Shown piece after piece: positions 1-6,362 of a stretch of DNA of 7,807 nt (position 1 is its first letter; each line of letters begins with the position of its first letter). A program made the position numbers and the translations under genes. Origin of the DNA: Nitrososphaera sp. UBA217 (GTDB lineage Archaea > Thermoproteota > Nitrososphaeria > Nitrososphaerales > Nitrososphaeraceae); NCBI GenBank assembly GCA_002501845.1, contig DAOL01000086.1, positions 1 to 7,807 of the forward strand. Reading direction: 5' to 3'. The notes below the pieces were generated by a model, which saw only the letters and a list, made by a program, of their open reading frames with translations, was not told the DNA's origin and ran no database searches.

Positions 1-348
1 GTCGGCATGATCCATCGCGCAGGCCGCTACGTCGTGATTTTCAATTTCTACAACCCTGACTTCTCCTGCTATCCTATCTTCGTTTGCCCGCAGGTTGGGC
101 AGCTGTCTTTTTGCTTCTTCAAGCGACGGAAAAATGTGCACTATCACTTTTCGCCCTTCAGCAATAAGCGAGTTTACTTCAGATTCTGCCTTGAGCACTA
201 CGTCGAGGTCTAGCTGCGGAATCACGATAAACGCAGTGTTCCAGGAACCCTTGTGCTCCACTTTTCTGACCCTGAGTGTCTGTCCCAGCAACTTTTGCAG
301 TGAGCCAATGAACGCGTGTTCTGCCGTGTGGGCTAAGCTGTCGTGCAC
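1..348 (-). CDS. AlaX/SAD-like tRNA-editing domain protein (C-terminus off window)
   Basis: Reading the minus strand from GTG at 348 gives 116 residues open to the left edge. An in-frame TAA lies just upstream (codon 355-357), so GTG 348 is the only reasonable start. The protein begins MHDSLAHTAEHAF, giving an HxxxH motif at H7 and H11. CAMDH follows at C110-x3-H114. HxxxH plus CxxxH are the four zinc ligands known from the second additional domain of threonyl- and alanyl-tRNA synthetases and from free-standing AlaX editing proteins, which remove misattached amino acids from tRNA. Canonical AlaX has CGGTH where this has CAMDH, so this is a diverged member and its substrate is uncertain. It may continue into a DHHA1-type domain beyond the edge. 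A TATA-like box about 25 bases upstream supports a leaderless message. Function is inferred from motifs only. Confidence 0.72.
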   Translation of the reverse strand, partial: MHDSLAHTAEHAFIGSLQKLLGQTLRVRKVEHKGSWNTAFIVIPQLDLDVVLKAESEVNSLIAEGRKVIVHIFPSLEEAKRQLPNLRANEDRIAGEVRVVEIENHDVAACAMDHAD

Positions 349-362
349 AGCGATTTAGTCTC

Positions 363-1469
363 GTGCCAGCTATAAATGCGATTGAGAAGGATTTTAACCT
401 CCTTGCGAACAACCAAAAGCTGTTGGCTAGAAAAGCTGGCGGCAAATTTACAATAGCAACTTTGGGTTCTCATTGCTCGCTCCAGCTGCTAAAGGGCGCC
501 AAGGATGAGGGCTTTCGCACATTGCTGGTGTGTGAAAAGCGGCGGCTCGGGCTTTACCGCCGTTTTAGATTTATCGACGAAATTATCGAGGTTGACAACT
601 TCAAGGAGGTCCTCAGCGATAAATGTCAGAAACGTCTCAAGCAGGCAAATTCTGTAATGATACCCCATGGCACCCTGATATCACAGATGAGGAGCGATGA
701 AATTGAGAAGATTGACACGCCCATCTTTGGCAACAAGTGGATATTGAGGTGGGAGGCCGACAGGAAGCTCAAAGAAAAGCTGATGAAGGAAGCAGGCCTC
801 AGAATTCCGCGAACAGTAAAGTCGAAGGACGACATCAGTGGTCTCTGCATCGTGAAACTGCACGGGGCGGCCGGCGGCAGGGGCTACTACCTTGCGTGGA
901 GCCGCGAGAGTTTTGAAGAAGGTGCAAGGCGACTGATTGACCAAAAGATGATCAGGGGTGAAGACGACCTCTATATCCAGGAATTCGTCAGGGGGGTGCC
1001 TGTTTATTTGCAGTATTTTTATTCGCCGATAAGTGCAGAGATCGAACTGCTTGGAATCGACAGGCGCTACGAATCAGACATTGACGGTATTGGCAGGATT
1101 CCAGCAAAGCAGCAGCTTGGGGCTGGAGTCGAGCCCTCGTACAATGTCATCGGCAACATCCCACTTGTGCTTCGCGAATCATTGCTGGACGAAGTTTACA
1201 AGATGGGTGAAAACTTTGTGCGTGCTGCGGAGCGGCTCGTGCCGCCGGGGATGACTGGGCCGTTCTGCCTTGAAGGAGTTTATGACAGCGAGGGGCGCTT
1301 TACCACATTTGAATTTTCTGCAAGGATTGTTGCGGGGACAAACCTCTACCTTGACGGCTCTCCTTACTCTGGGCTGCTGTATGTCGATCCTATGAGCATG
1401 GGAAGAAGAATTGCGCGGGAAGTCAAAATAGCGAACAAGAACGGCAAGATGAGCAAGATCCTAACTTGA
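363..1469 (+). CDS. purP: PurP: formate-dependent formyl-AICAR ribonucleotide synthetase
   Basis: Cytosolic ATP-grasp ligase making FAICAR from AICAR, formate and ATP, the archaeal replacement for folate-dependent PurH transformylase. At 368 residues it is close to the roughly 360-residue Methanocaldococcus PurP. Family blocks occur in order: IATLGSH (31-37), PHGTLI (101-106), FGNKWILRWE (122-131), the glycine-rich ATP loop GAAGGRGYY (168-176), YFYSP (218-222), GIDRRYESDIDGIGRIPA (231-248), GNIPLVLRESLL (264-275), PPGMTGPFCLE (294-304) and EFSARIVAGTN (317-327). The start is GTG; an in-frame TTG at 423, with ATTTTAAC about 28 bases before it, is an alternative leaving nine residues before IATLGSH. 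Some PurP proteins do begin that close to the motif. The gene stands alone, divergent from a tRNA-editing gene, and its TGA touches the stop of the convergent downstream gene. No other purine gene is visible. Confidence 0.95.
   Translation: MPAINAIEKDFNLLANNQKLLARKAGGKFTIATLGSHCSLQLLKGAKDEGFRTLLVCEKRRLGLYRRFRFIDEIIEVDNFKEVLSDKCQKRLKQANSVMIPHGTLISQMRSDEIEKIDTPIFGNKWILRWEADRKLKEKLMKEAGLRIPRTVKSKDDISGLCIVKLHGAAGGRGYYLAWSRESFEEGARRLIDQKMIRGEDDLYIQEFVRGVPVYLQYFYSPISAEIELLGIDRRYESDIDGIGRIPAKQQLGAGVEPSYNVIGNIPLVLRESLLDEVYKMGENFVRAAERLVPPGMTGPFCLEGVYDSEGRFTTFEFSARIVAGTNLYLDGSPYSGLLYVDPMSMGRRIAREVKIANKNGKMSKILT
370..378 (-). promoter_or_regulatory. TATA-like box for the AlaX/SAD-like gene
   Basis: The minus strand reads CATTTATAG here, with the TTTATA core at 376-371. 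Its centre is about 25 bases before the GTG at 348, the distance expected if transcription starts at or next to the start codon. The box lies inside the first codons of divergent purP. The core also reads TATAAA on the plus strand, so it could in principle work in both directions. Confidence 0.5.
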
Positions 1470-3302
1470 TTATTTCATTTTGAATGCGCGGCGCAGTGCC
1501 TTTGTCGCCACTACTGCTGATGCTCCAGCAACTGCAATGACAAATGCAGAAGTGGTTATCGGCAGTAACAACTGAAACCCAACCAACGTAATTGCCAGAA
1601 CTGCCGCCGCAGCTGCAACAATAATGATTAGCAATTTGCTGTTGACTCGTTTGCTTGCTGCATAGCTTGCAGGTACCAGATAAACAACGCCTATCAAAGC
1701 GCTGGCAGTTGCGCCTGCCAGTATGGTGCCAGCCTCACCTCCAACGGTCGCCTGCGCGCGCTCGGCTGCGGCCAGTATACCAAACAGTGGATACAAGGCT
1801 GTTTTTACAATCGCCTGCAGCAAAGGCTGCTCTCTCTCATAGTCAGCCACCTGTGGGCTGAACGAGTAGTAGATCGAATTGAAAGTATTCATGAATGCTG
1901 ACCCTGATGCCGTTGACAGGATGTAGTGGTCGCGGAAGTTGCGCAAGTACTGAACCTGCGGCGTCAGCTCTGACCCAAACGCTGCTGTAGCTATCAGGCA
2001 GCCAGATGGCAGCTGCGGCGACTGTGTAGTTGAGCTACTGCTTCCGTGCAGAACAACAAGGTCTATGCTGGCATTTTCGCCCTGACCCTTGATGTTGCTT
2101 GCAGACAAGGTCACCGTCCCTGCATTTGTAAATGTGTAATCGTATGCGTAAGTCCCAAAGTCTGATGACAGATGTGTCCTGTGGATCTCGCTTCCGCCTT
2201 GCTTCAGCACTAAATCAAATGATGATCCCCTGATTAGCTCGCCTGTTGCCGGATCCTGAATGTTCATGACAAACGTTATCGGAACTCCCGTTTCGATCAC
2301 ATCAGGACCCCATGATAGCTGGAAGAGGAACTTTTCTCGCGGAAGCGATGTTATGTCAAGCGGGAATTTCGGTTTGTCAGACGGCTTGAGAGTAAAAGTA
2401 GCTACATTGCTCTCCTGTATCTTTTCTGCCAGGCGGCTCAACATTGCATTGTTGACTATAAAGTGGACTATGCGGTTCTGCACAGAAGTATAGTCATCGA
2501 TCACCACTGCTTGCGCCTCAAGCTCCATACCGTTTATCATACCGCGGTAACTGTTGGTCTGCAGCTCTCTAATCGTTTTTGGAAATTGAACTTCCATGTG
2601 GAGTAGCGGCACCTGCGCGACATAGGCAGCATCCCAAGTAAACGGTGTTTCAAACGAGATCGTACTATTGGAATAATCAAAATTCATGATGTCATCATAG
2701 TAGGTCTTGACTACCATCTGCTCGCCGGTTTGTACGTCAAACTGGTATGTCCTGCCGATGCTGACATAGAGATCGAATTTTTGGTTGGACTGCACGGCAA
2801 TTCCGGAGCTGCTCTTTTCAAGAGTCACCTCAATGTGATAGAGTCCGCCGGCTGAAAGGATCTTGCTTCTTAGTTCAATTGGCCTGTCTTGGCTCACATC
2901 TACCCTGTCACTTGGAGAAGGATTGCCATTTATCTCCCAGCCATCTATCTTGTTGTCGGGGATCAGGTTGGCAGCCATCACACCATCTGACGATCGAAAG
3001 CGTTGGTCAAGAAGGGTATCATTTCGCAACTCCACCACTATATGAAAATCAATGCCGGGTACAGTGGTGTTGAGCTTGGCGTCATCAAGCGCCCTCACTA
3101 CAAATGTCGGGTTAGTGCTAGCAACCTGATCTATGAACGTCGGCTTTATCGATGCTTCCACCGAAACCTGCTTGTCAGAGATCGTGGCTGGGAGCGACTT
3201 GTCAGTGCCAAGACCGTGACCGTACGCGGCAGTCATAGAAGAAACAACAAGCAAAAATAGTAGCGTCAGCGAAGCAGAGTAGCGCTTCAGCACGCTGTAC
3301 AT
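1470..3302 (-). CDS. Exported 610-aa membrane-anchored protein with Ig-like domain and CFI-box
   Basis: Large surface protein of unknown biochemical role. Residues 1-28 form a signal peptide (KR then a hydrophobic core) with a predicted cut at AYG|HG, making H29 the mature N-terminus. Residues 29-320 look beta-rich and match no family I can name. Residues 325-420 form an Ig-like/YtkA-like domain containing EIHRTH (H374, H377) and YTFTNAG. A Ser/Thr linker (421-430) leads to a CFI-box: GCLIATAAFGSELTPQVQYL at 434-453, followed by NFRDHYI. C435 is the only cysteine in the protein. Hydrophobic segments at about 526-548 and 557-598 are followed by a basic tail. CFI-box domains are known at the C-termini of archaeal and bacterial surface proteins, but their role is not established. 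The start is ATG 3302; GTG at 3293 is an alternative better spaced from the TATA-like box. Stop TAA abuts purP's TGA. Confidence 0.85.
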   Translation of the reverse strand: MYSVLKRYSASLTLLFLLVVSSMTAAYGHGLGTDKSLPATISDKQVSVEASIKPTFIDQVASTNPTFVVRALDDAKLNTTVPGIDFHIVVELRNDTLLDQRFRSSDGVMAANLIPDNKIDGWEINGNPSPSDRVDVSQDRPIELRSKILSAGGLYHIEVTLEKSSSGIAVQSNQKFDLYVSIGRTYQFDVQTGEQMVVKTYYDDIMNFDYSNSTISFETPFTWDAAYVAQVPLLHMEVQFPKTIRELQTNSYRGMINGMELEAQAVVIDDYTSVQNRIVHFIVNNAMLSRLAEKIQESNVATFTLKPSDKPKFPLDITSLPREKFLFQLSWGPDVIETGVPITFVMNIQDPATGELIRGSSFDLVLKQGGSEIHRTHLSSDFGTYAYDYTFTNAGTVTLSASNIKGQGENASIDLVVLHGSSSSTTQSPQLPSGCLIATAAFGSELTPQVQYLRNFRDHYILSTASGSAFMNTFNSIYYSFSPQVADYEREQPLLQAIVKTALYPLFGILAAAERAQATVGGEAGTILAGATASALIGVVYLVPASYAASKRVNSKLLIIIVAAAAAVLAITLVGFQLLLPITTSAFVIAVAGASAVVATKALRRAFKMK

Positions 3303-3317
3303 GACGGGCGAATACTC

Positions 3318-3325
3318 AAAATAAA
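3318..3325 (-). promoter_or_regulatory. TATA-like box before the 610-aa CFI-box gene
   Basis: The minus strand reads TTTATTTT inside the 35-base gap after the upstream gene. It lies about 20 bases before ATG 3302 and about 28 before the in-frame GTG at 3293. The second distance matches the other boxes in this block and would remove only three residues ahead of the signal peptide. Assigned by pattern and spacing only. Confidence 0.4.
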
Positions 3326-3337
3326 GATTTGCTTAGG

Positions 3338-4180
3338 CTACCTCTTTCTTAGAGTGTTGATCTTGGCTGCTATAATGATGCCTGCAATAGCTGGAATAGT
3401 TAGCACCAGTGGTAGTGGGAATTCAGGGATTATCTGCAAGTTGAACGCCTTTTGTATGTTAGGGTGAACGTCTTTGTTGACAATGGAATCTACGTTATCA
3501 GGCGCTGCCTTGTCGTCTATAGCTTGCTTCAACTTCTTCAACCCGGCATCCAACGCAGTTACCGCTGCGGTTGCATTAGCCTCAGCCATGGCCTTCAATT
3601 TTGAGTCAAACAGCTCTTGGGCTCTGACCGCCAAGGCTTGGGCGCTTTCGTAGTCCATCATGTTCACTATATTGGTCTGATTTGCATAGGCGCCGTCATA
3701 GCTCTCCAGTATTTCATCCGCAAAGTCTGCAAGCATTGTGCCCTGTACGGTGGAATTGGTCAGCTGTGTTTTTTCTATACGGACAGTCACGGTTTCATCG
3801 AGTAAACTGTTAATGTTAGTAACCTGTCCATTCACATCTACTGCCGTCGCGTTACCCCCTTCTAGTGCTTCCCGTAGGTCTTTCAGAGAAGCTGGAAGGT
3901 CAGTTCCAAGTCGCTTGTTTCTTTCAGTTATTTCTTTTATTGTATCGTTGGTAAGGTGCTCCCCTGCGTGCTCCACGTGCTCTGCAGAAAGAGTTGCATT
4001 GGTTGTAAAATCTTTCTTTGCCAAGTCCAGATGAACCTTTATCACCTCAACCGTGGCAAGGAATGAGGCGCTTTCATCGCCGGAAAAAGTATGTGCAAAA
4101 GCTCGCTGATTCGGGATAGCGTAAACGGCACCCATACAAATCATGCCCATCAATAGAAATGCATACGCTCGCCTAGTCAT
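3338..4180 (-). CDS. Exported helical protein with HxxHxxxH motif and PEF-type C-terminal anchor
   Basis: No family name recognised. From ATG 4180 the product is 280 residues; an in-frame ATG at 4198 would add six. I prefer 4180 because the signal peptide then begins MTRRAYAF, and TAATTAA is centred 28 bases upstream. The predicted signal-peptidase cut at AFA|H makes H30 the first mature residue, followed by TFSGDESASF. The mature chain is largely helical and carries EHVEHAGEHL, that is H68-x2-H71-x3-H75, plus H50, a possible metal-binding set. There are many NxS/T sequons and no cysteine after the signal peptide. The C-terminus has IIPEFPLPL (PEF at 252-254), one hydrophobic segment and NTLRKR. 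This is the layout of PEF/PEFG-CTERM sorting signals cut by archaeosortases, although PEFP replaces PEFG. It probably lies at the outer face of the membrane. Metal binding is inference. Confidence 0.82.
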   Translation of the reverse strand: MTRRAYAFLLMGMICMGAVYAIPNQRAFAHTFSGDESASFLATVEVIKVHLDLAKKDFTTNATLSAEHVEHAGEHLTNDTIKEITERNKRLGTDLPASLKDLREALEGGNATAVDVNGQVTNINSLLDETVTVRIEKTQLTNSTVQGTMLADFADEILESYDGAYANQTNIVNMMDYESAQALAVRAQELFDSKLKAMAEANATAAVTALDAGLKKLKQAIDDKAAPDNVDSIVNKDVHPNIQKAFNLQIIPEFPLPLVLTIPAIAGIIIAAKINTLRKR

Positions 4181-4204
4181 ACAGTCAAGATTCAGCATAT
4201 ATTG

Positions 4205-4211
4205 TTAATTA
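4205..4211 (-). promoter_or_regulatory. TATA-like box before the PEF-type gene
   Basis: The minus strand reads TAATTAA in the short gap after the 180-aa gene. Its centre is 28 bases before ATG 4180 but only about 10 before ATG 4198. A promoter here therefore favours the internal ATG as a leaderless start. Assigned by pattern and spacing only. Confidence 0.4.
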
Positions 4212-4233
4212 GGTTTGTAGTACAACTGCCGAA

Positions 4234-4776
4234 TCATATCTTTTTCTTGGAACGAAGATATATTGCAATGCCAGTGATGATCACCGCAGTCGGCGTCACA
4301 TAGAAGAGCATGAGCTCATCAAACGGTATCAGCTGGTTTGGGTCTAGTGCAGAAATATCAAAGCTCACGACCAGCTGATTTGTTTGATATTTCTCATCCC
4401 CTAGTATTCTTGTTTGCAGCCTAACAATGTAATCCCCGGGTTTTGAAAAAGTGTACGGCACAGTGAAGTCGCTGAACTCGTAGAGCTTGTACGGAATCTG
4501 CTCGATAACATCGCCAGATTGCCTTTCAGTTATTACAACTGCTGCATAGATATTGTAAATATTGCTGTTGTTCTCAATCACACTGAAATTGAGCAGCGTG
4601 GAGTTGTCGCCGGCCTTCGGCGTCGAGGGGTAGGGTGAAAATATTATTTGATAATTGCCAACTGTCTTGGTTGATCCAAAAAAGTGGCCGTTTGCCACAT
4701 TTGTCTGCACGGCTAAGACCAGAACTACAACAAATAGCAGCTGGCGGATCATTTTAGTAAAGTTCGCATTATCCAT
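4234..4776 (-). CDS. Exported single Ig-like (YtkA/FixH-like) domain protein, membrane anchored
   Basis: A 180-residue exported protein of unknown function. The signal peptide spans about 1-30 with a predicted cut at ANG|HFFG, so H31 would be the mature N-terminus. Residues 39-140 form one beta-sandwich domain with GNYQIIFSPYPSTPKAG near its start and YTFSKPGDY (108-116) near its end. Residues 155-174 form a membrane segment followed by KKK. It is a relative of the neighbouring 172-aa protein: GNY-x7-P-x2-P-x-AG and YTF-x2-[AP]-G-x-Y keep the same spacing. I compare the fold to the YtkA/FixH-like families by pattern, not by search. The start is ATG 4776. An in-frame ATG at 4752 (beginning MIRQLLF) also makes a good signal peptide and has a weak AAATAT about 25 bases upstream. 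The gene follows the 172-aa gene after 96 bases. Confidence 0.82.
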   Translation of the reverse strand: MDNANFTKMIRQLLFVVVLVLAVQTNVANGHFFGSTKTVGNYQIIFSPYPSTPKAGDNSTLLNFSVIENNSNIYNIYAAVVITERQSGDVIEQIPYKLYEFSDFTVPYTFSKPGDYIVRLQTRILGDEKYQTNQLVVSFDISALDPNQLIPFDELMLFYVTPTAVIITGIAIYLRSKKKI

Positions 4777-4846
4777 ATTTCAACCATCCTAGTACATTTT
4801 GCGAATGAATCACGCCTGCTCAACTGCGTATGCTCACATAGGGAAG

Positions 4847-4863
4847 GAAGGCTCCGCGCCTTC
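4847..4863. repeat. Small perfect inverted repeat between two exported-protein genes
   Basis: GAAGGC, five bases, then GCCTTC form a six-pair hairpin in the 96-base gap, 10 bases past the stop of the 172-aa gene. There is no T-run on the minus-strand exit side, so it is not a classical terminator. It could be a weak 3'-end structure or chance. The rest of the gap holds nothing I can name. Confidence 0.3.
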
Positions 4864-4872
4864 AAACCTGTG

Positions 4873-5391
4873 CTATTTCAGCTTGACCTGTTTATTTTTC
4901 CTTTTCAAAAAGACTAGCGTTGCGGCAATCCCGGCGGCAAGCGCTGCTGCAGAAGGTGCTGCAATATACAGGTAGTCAAGCGGTCCTGCCACATTGACAA
5001 AGAATGTGAACGTCAGGGTCTCTCCGCTGTAGCTGTAGTCGTTCAGGTCGACGTACATGACGTACTTGCCAGCTTGCACAAAGGTGTATTCGTGGGTATA
5101 GTGACCGTAGGGGACTATTATCGGGTTTGTCCTTTGCAGTTCTTCACCATCCTTGACCAGCCTTATCGTTATCGGGACATCGACCAAGTCGTCACCGTTG
5201 ACCCCCGCTATCCTTATCAAGATATTGGTCGGACTCCCAGCCACAGGGCCTTTCGGCTCCGTCGTCATTTCAACGTCGTAATTGCCTATCCTCTGCCGGA
5301 ATGCATTCTTGAGTGGATCTGCGGACGCCTTTGCACTTGCAGCTAACAGCACTATCGCAAGCATGCCAATTACCACTATTGAAAACTTCAA
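4873..5391 (-). CDS. Exported single Ig-like (YtkA/FixH-like) domain protein, membrane anchored
   Basis: A 172-residue exported protein of unknown function. The start is TTG at 5391, giving MKFSIVVIGM; an in-frame TAA four codons upstream (before GCA AAA CCA AAG) leaves no longer option, and TATAAA lies about 28 bases before it. The signal peptide spans about 1-24 with a cut near ASA|DP, so unlike its neighbours it does not begin with histidine. Residues 35-135 form a beta-sandwich domain with RIGNYDVEMTTEPKGPVAG and, near the end, GHYTHEYTFVQAGKY, where H97 and H100 could be metal ligands. Residues 139-162 form a membrane segment followed by KRKNKQVKLK. It is similar in layout and motif spacing to the next gene, suggesting an old local duplication. 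It sits directly downstream of the wHTH regulator, 26 bases away, but with its own promoter-like box. Confidence 0.82.
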   Translation of the reverse strand: MKFSIVVIGMLAIVLLAASAKASADPLKNAFRQRIGNYDVEMTTEPKGPVAGSPTNILIRIAGVNGDDLVDVPITIRLVKDGEELQRTNPIIVPYGHYTHEYTFVQAGKYVMYVDLNDYSYSGETLTFTFFVNVAGPLDYLYIAAPSAAALAAGIAATLVFLKRKNKQVKLK

Positions 5392-5416
5392 CTTTGGTTT
5401 TGCTTAGCCAATCCGG

Positions 5417-5422
5417 TTTATA
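5417..5422 (-). promoter_or_regulatory. TATAAA box for the TTG-initiated exported gene
   Basis: The minus strand reads CTATAAACC, with the TATAAA core overlapping the last codons and TAA stop of the wHTH gene. The core centre is about 28 bases before TTG 5391. It is the best TATA match in the minus-strand block, and it implies leaderless transcription of the exported gene independent of the regulator. Confidence 0.55.
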
Positions 5423-5930
5423 GTTCTTCTATCAGTTCGACATAGTTGTCAACGACCCTGTCGGCAAAGCTTGGCCTGTACTTTGAGATCACTTCTGTAA
5501 TCAGGTCTTTTTCAGCGAGCCTGTATAGCTGGTATTCGCCGTACCTGACTGAAATTATGCCGGCCTCTTTCAGCCTTTTGAGATGCGATGACACTGTTGA
5601 CGGAGCCTTTTTTGTGTGAGATACAATTTCGTTGAACGTGCACAGTTCATGATCCAGTATGAAAAGCACAATCTGCCTCATTGGATCATGCCTGATAAAT
5701 TTCAGTACCGCATACTCGCTGTCTGAAACGCTTACAGGGTAGTACCTCGTCATCCTTGACTGCCTCTCCACTTTGACTACATCGGTCTTTTCAAGCGCGG
5801 CCAGGTGATAAGTCAGGACGCCGTTGACAAGGCCTGTCATACGAAGTAGTTCTCTATACCGTATTCCCGGGTTTCCTTCAATTTGCCTGAGAAGCATTGC
5901 CCGTGAATCTTCTTCAACTGCCTGTTCCAT
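5418..5930 (-). CDS. Tandem winged-helix transcriptional regulator (ArsR/MarR-like)
   Basis: A 170-residue cytoplasmic DNA-binding protein with two winged-helix modules. The first (about 8-66) has RYRELLRMTGL followed by a recognition helix VNGVLTYHLAALEK and a wing ending RYYPV. The second (about 75-140) has TFNEIVSHTKKAPSTVSSHL, LKRLKEAGII, then a wing VRYGEYQLYRL. A helical tail ends VELIEEL. Tandem wHTH proteins of this kind are common in archaea. No classic ArsR metal motif (ELCVCD-type) is present; ELCTF at 95-99 has a lone cysteine. It starts at ATG 5930 inside TAATG, sharing one base with the stop of the small membrane protein, and has a good Shine-Dalgarno sequence. The two are surely co-translated. 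The membrane protein could be its sensor and the surrounding surface genes its targets, but no operator was identified. Confidence 0.88.
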   Translation of the reverse strand: MEQAVEEDSRAMLLRQIEGNPGIRYRELLRMTGLVNGVLTYHLAALEKTDVVKVERQSRMTRYYPVSVSDSEYAVLKFIRHDPMRQIVLFILDHELCTFNEIVSHTKKAPSTVSSHLKRLKEAGIISVRYGEYQLYRLAEKDLITEVISKYRPSFADRVVDNYVELIEEL

Positions 5931-6337
5931 TATCTGTTCACCTTCAGCACTCCCAAGCCAAACATCGCCAGCATTACAAGCAAGATAACATGGGGCAGCT
6001 CGATACCGAGCGCAGAAATGTCAAACACGTCTACCATTCCAGTGGCATTCAGCAGGTACAGGAATTCCACTGTAGCAAGAGCCATAAAGCCAAGCGTCAT
6101 GAACATCAACCTTGCACCGGTGCTTCTACTATACGCAAGAGCCGAAACTATGCTGAGGAAAACTGCAATTGTCAAGCTGGCAATGTGCAGTACAATGTGA
6201 TAAATCATTGAAGGATGAGTAACGTGAGGCGTGATGAGCGGCGCAACAACCCCAATAACAAGTGCGGTTATGAGTCCCAGCAGTATGGGCTTGTTCACTG
6301 ACTCTGGTACAGACTCGCCCCTGCTGCCCTTTTGCAT
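5930..6337 (-). CDS. Small four-helix membrane protein with clustered histidines
   Basis: From ATG 6337 the product is 135 residues (MQKGSRGESV); a TTG at 6355 would add six. I prefer the ATG because a TTATTA box lies about 28 bases before it. After a hydrophilic stretch of about 17 residues there are four hydrophobic segments, near 18-36, 44-66, 78-97 and 114-132. Histidines cluster at the first loop and second helix (PHVTHPSMIYHIVLH: H38, H41, H47, H51), and PH at H116 opens helix four. Such a set could hold a metal or heme, or sense one, but no named family was recognised. The stop overlaps the wHTH start (TAATG), suggesting a membrane sensor/regulator pair. SALAYSRST in helix two to loop recalls SALAYSKST in the C-terminal anchor of the gene just upstream. 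Confidence 0.8.
   Translation of the reverse strand: MQKGSRGESVPESVNKPILLGLITALVIGVVAPLITPHVTHPSMIYHIVLHIASLTIAVFLSIVSALAYSRSTGARLMFMTLGFMALATVEFLYLLNATGMVDVFDISALGIELPHVILLVMLAMFGLGVLKVNR
5938..5944 (-). promoter_or_regulatory. Shine-Dalgarno site for the coupled wHTH gene
   Basis: The minus strand reads AAGGTGA, matching the AGGTGA part of the complement of the 16S rRNA 3' end, with seven bases before ATG 5930. It lies in the coding end of the membrane-protein gene. The neighbouring genes lack such a site, which fits internal cistrons using Shine-Dalgarno and first cistrons being leaderless. Confidence 0.6.
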
Positions 6338-6362
6338 CCAGCTATTTATGGTCAAATACCAC

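Noticed and set aside
179..445. 88-aa minus-strand reading frame over the purP/editing-gene junction
   Set aside because: It overlaps two genes with clear family motifs in other frames and its own sequence has no recognisable pattern; it is a shadow.
3738..4034. 98-aa plus-strand reading frame opposite the PEF-type gene
   Set aside because: Ser/Cys/Arg-rich translation typical of an antisense shadow, with no start signal.
4841..4866. Intrinsic terminator at the GAAGGC/GCCTTC hairpin
   Set aside because: The stem is only six pairs and no T-run follows in the direction of transcription.
5897..6211. 104-aa plus-strand reading frame opposite the membrane protein
   Set aside because: Low-complexity His/Gln/Lys-rich translation, antisense to a convincing four-helix protein.
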